Below, in pieces: positions 24,312-24,645 of a stretch of DNA of 24,645 nucleotides. The stretch lies in IMG/VR virus record IMGVR_UViG_3300007539_000207, positions 1 through 24,645 of that record. One strand, given 5' to 3'. Source of the stretch: a virus. The translations under genes and the position numbers were made by a program. How positions within the stretch are numbered: the stretch's first letter is position 1; each line of letters starts with the position of its first letter. Below the pieces are notes generated by a model, which saw nothing but the letters and a program-made list of their open reading frames with translations, had not been told where the DNA came from and did not search any database.

Positions 24312-24444
24312 GACCTGAGCACATTAAAAGACTCATAAAACACAAGGTCTCGGAGGATTTAGAGAGACATAAAACACAAGGTCTCAGAGGATTTAAGAGA
24401 CATAATCTATCAGGTTTCAGAGGATTTAAGACACATAAAATCAA
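24312..24444. repeat. Four tandem degenerate 32-34 bp repeats
   Basis: Units at 24312-24345, 24346-24379, 24380-24412 and 24413-24444 are 34, 34, 33 and 32 bases. The last three share GGTYTC.GAGGATTTA followed by GA-AC-ACATAA; the first is diverged. Units 2 and 3 contain GTCTC...GAGAC, an inverted repeat around a GAGGATTTA loop; unit 4 keeps it imperfectly. There are no unique spacers, so this is not a CRISPR array. Confidence 0.8.
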
Positions 24445-24474
24445 GACTTAAAGTGTATCTAACTGCTTATTGCA

Positions 24475-24487
24475 ATTGATTATCAAT
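24475..24487. repeat. Perfect inverted repeat ATTGAT-T-ATCAAT
   Basis: This is a 6-bp palindromic pair around one base, flanked by AT-rich DNA next to the tandem array. It could be an operator-like protein site, but it is short enough to occur by chance in AT-rich sequence. Confidence 0.35.
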
Positions 24488-24597
24488 AACAACAAAAGCT
24501 TTCAGCTTTAATTAAAAAAGGCTTTTTAAGCACAATCTTTATCTATAAGCATAAAAAACCCCTAATTTCTGATAAAAACCCTCTAAAAGTAGACATT

Positions 24598-24622
24598 AAA
24601 AAAGAGGGGTAAAAACCCCTCT
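24598..24622 (-). terminator. Intrinsic terminator
   Basis: On the minus strand AGAGGGG and CCCCTCT form a perfect 7-bp stem with a 6-base loop, followed by a run of six T. This is a textbook intrinsic terminator for a gene upstream of the window's right edge. It isolates the control region to its left. Confidence 0.85.
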
Positions 24623-24645
24623 CTAAGTGTATGTAATAGGTGTTA

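Larger units (their letters stand above)
24124..24597. other. Gene-poor regulatory region
   Basis: No convincing gene is seen here. The two minus-strand frames in it (24149-24343 and 24232-24444) lack ribosome sites, have low-complexity translations, and overlap repeats and promoter elements. The region holds one perfect promoter, a second TTGACATCAG copy (24226-24235) with TATAAG only 9 bases away, a tandem-repeat array, a perfect inverted repeat and several GGGTTTTT tracts on the minus strand. It behaves like a control region between two transcription units. Confidence 0.6.

Noticed and set aside
24149-24444. Two overlapping minus-strand frames (64 and 70 codons) in the control region
   Set aside because: They rest on the tandem repeats and promoter elements, lack ribosome sites, and give repetitive translations (LCLLNPLRP-like) explained by the DNA repeats.
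24312-24444. CRISPR array
   Set aside because: The 32-34 bp units are directly adjacent with no unique spacers, and no cas gene is present.

Overview
This window looks like part of the genome of a T4-like marine cyanophage (a myovirus of Prochlorococcus or Synechococcus, Kyanoviridae type). The grounds are an AT-rich sequence, every convincing gene on the minus strand, a baseplate-wedge block in T4 order (25-6-7-8 homologues), a DUF4815-type structural protein, a giant YHYH-domain virion protein, and many very small tightly packed genes. Homologies were judged from recognised motifs and from memory of the T4 proteins; no search was run.

Transcription runs from high to low coordinates. (1) 24645-23700 is a gene-poor regulatory region. 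It holds an intrinsic terminator, four degenerate tandem repeats of 32-34 bp, an inverted repeat, and a perfect host-type promoter (TTGACA-17-TATAAT) feeding two tiny genes. (2) 23700-22750 carries small hypothetical genes separated by hairpins, including a NYETWNV-type protein and a 46-residue membrane protein. (3) 22800-20820 starts with a second perfect TTGACA-17-TATAAT promoter. It drives a tightly linked set: a GT-A-like glycosyltransferase, a 50-aa protein, a 48-aa basic protein, a 225-aa hypothetical and a 50-aa protein. (4) From 20812 down the late virion block begins with a T4-consensus late promoter TATAAATA. It continues with gp25, gp6, a shortened gp7, an 11.2-kb gene for a 3734-residue modular beta-rich protein, gp8, and a DUF4815 protein that runs off the left edge.

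The late genes should build one organelle. gp25, gp6, gp7 and gp8 form the baseplate wedge. The giant protein and the DUF4815 protein occupy the gene positions around T4 gp7-gp10, and are probably peripheral baseplate or fibre-like components. Three late-promoter-like sites share the core TAAATAAGT, ahead of gp25, the giant gene and gp8. They would divide the block into separately started units.

The most unusual points are the giant gene between 7 and 8, built from several recurring module families, some also present in gp7 and gp8; the loss of the N-terminal half of gp7; the repeated leader containing a start-stop ATGTAA ahead of two small genes; and the tandem-repeat regulatory region.
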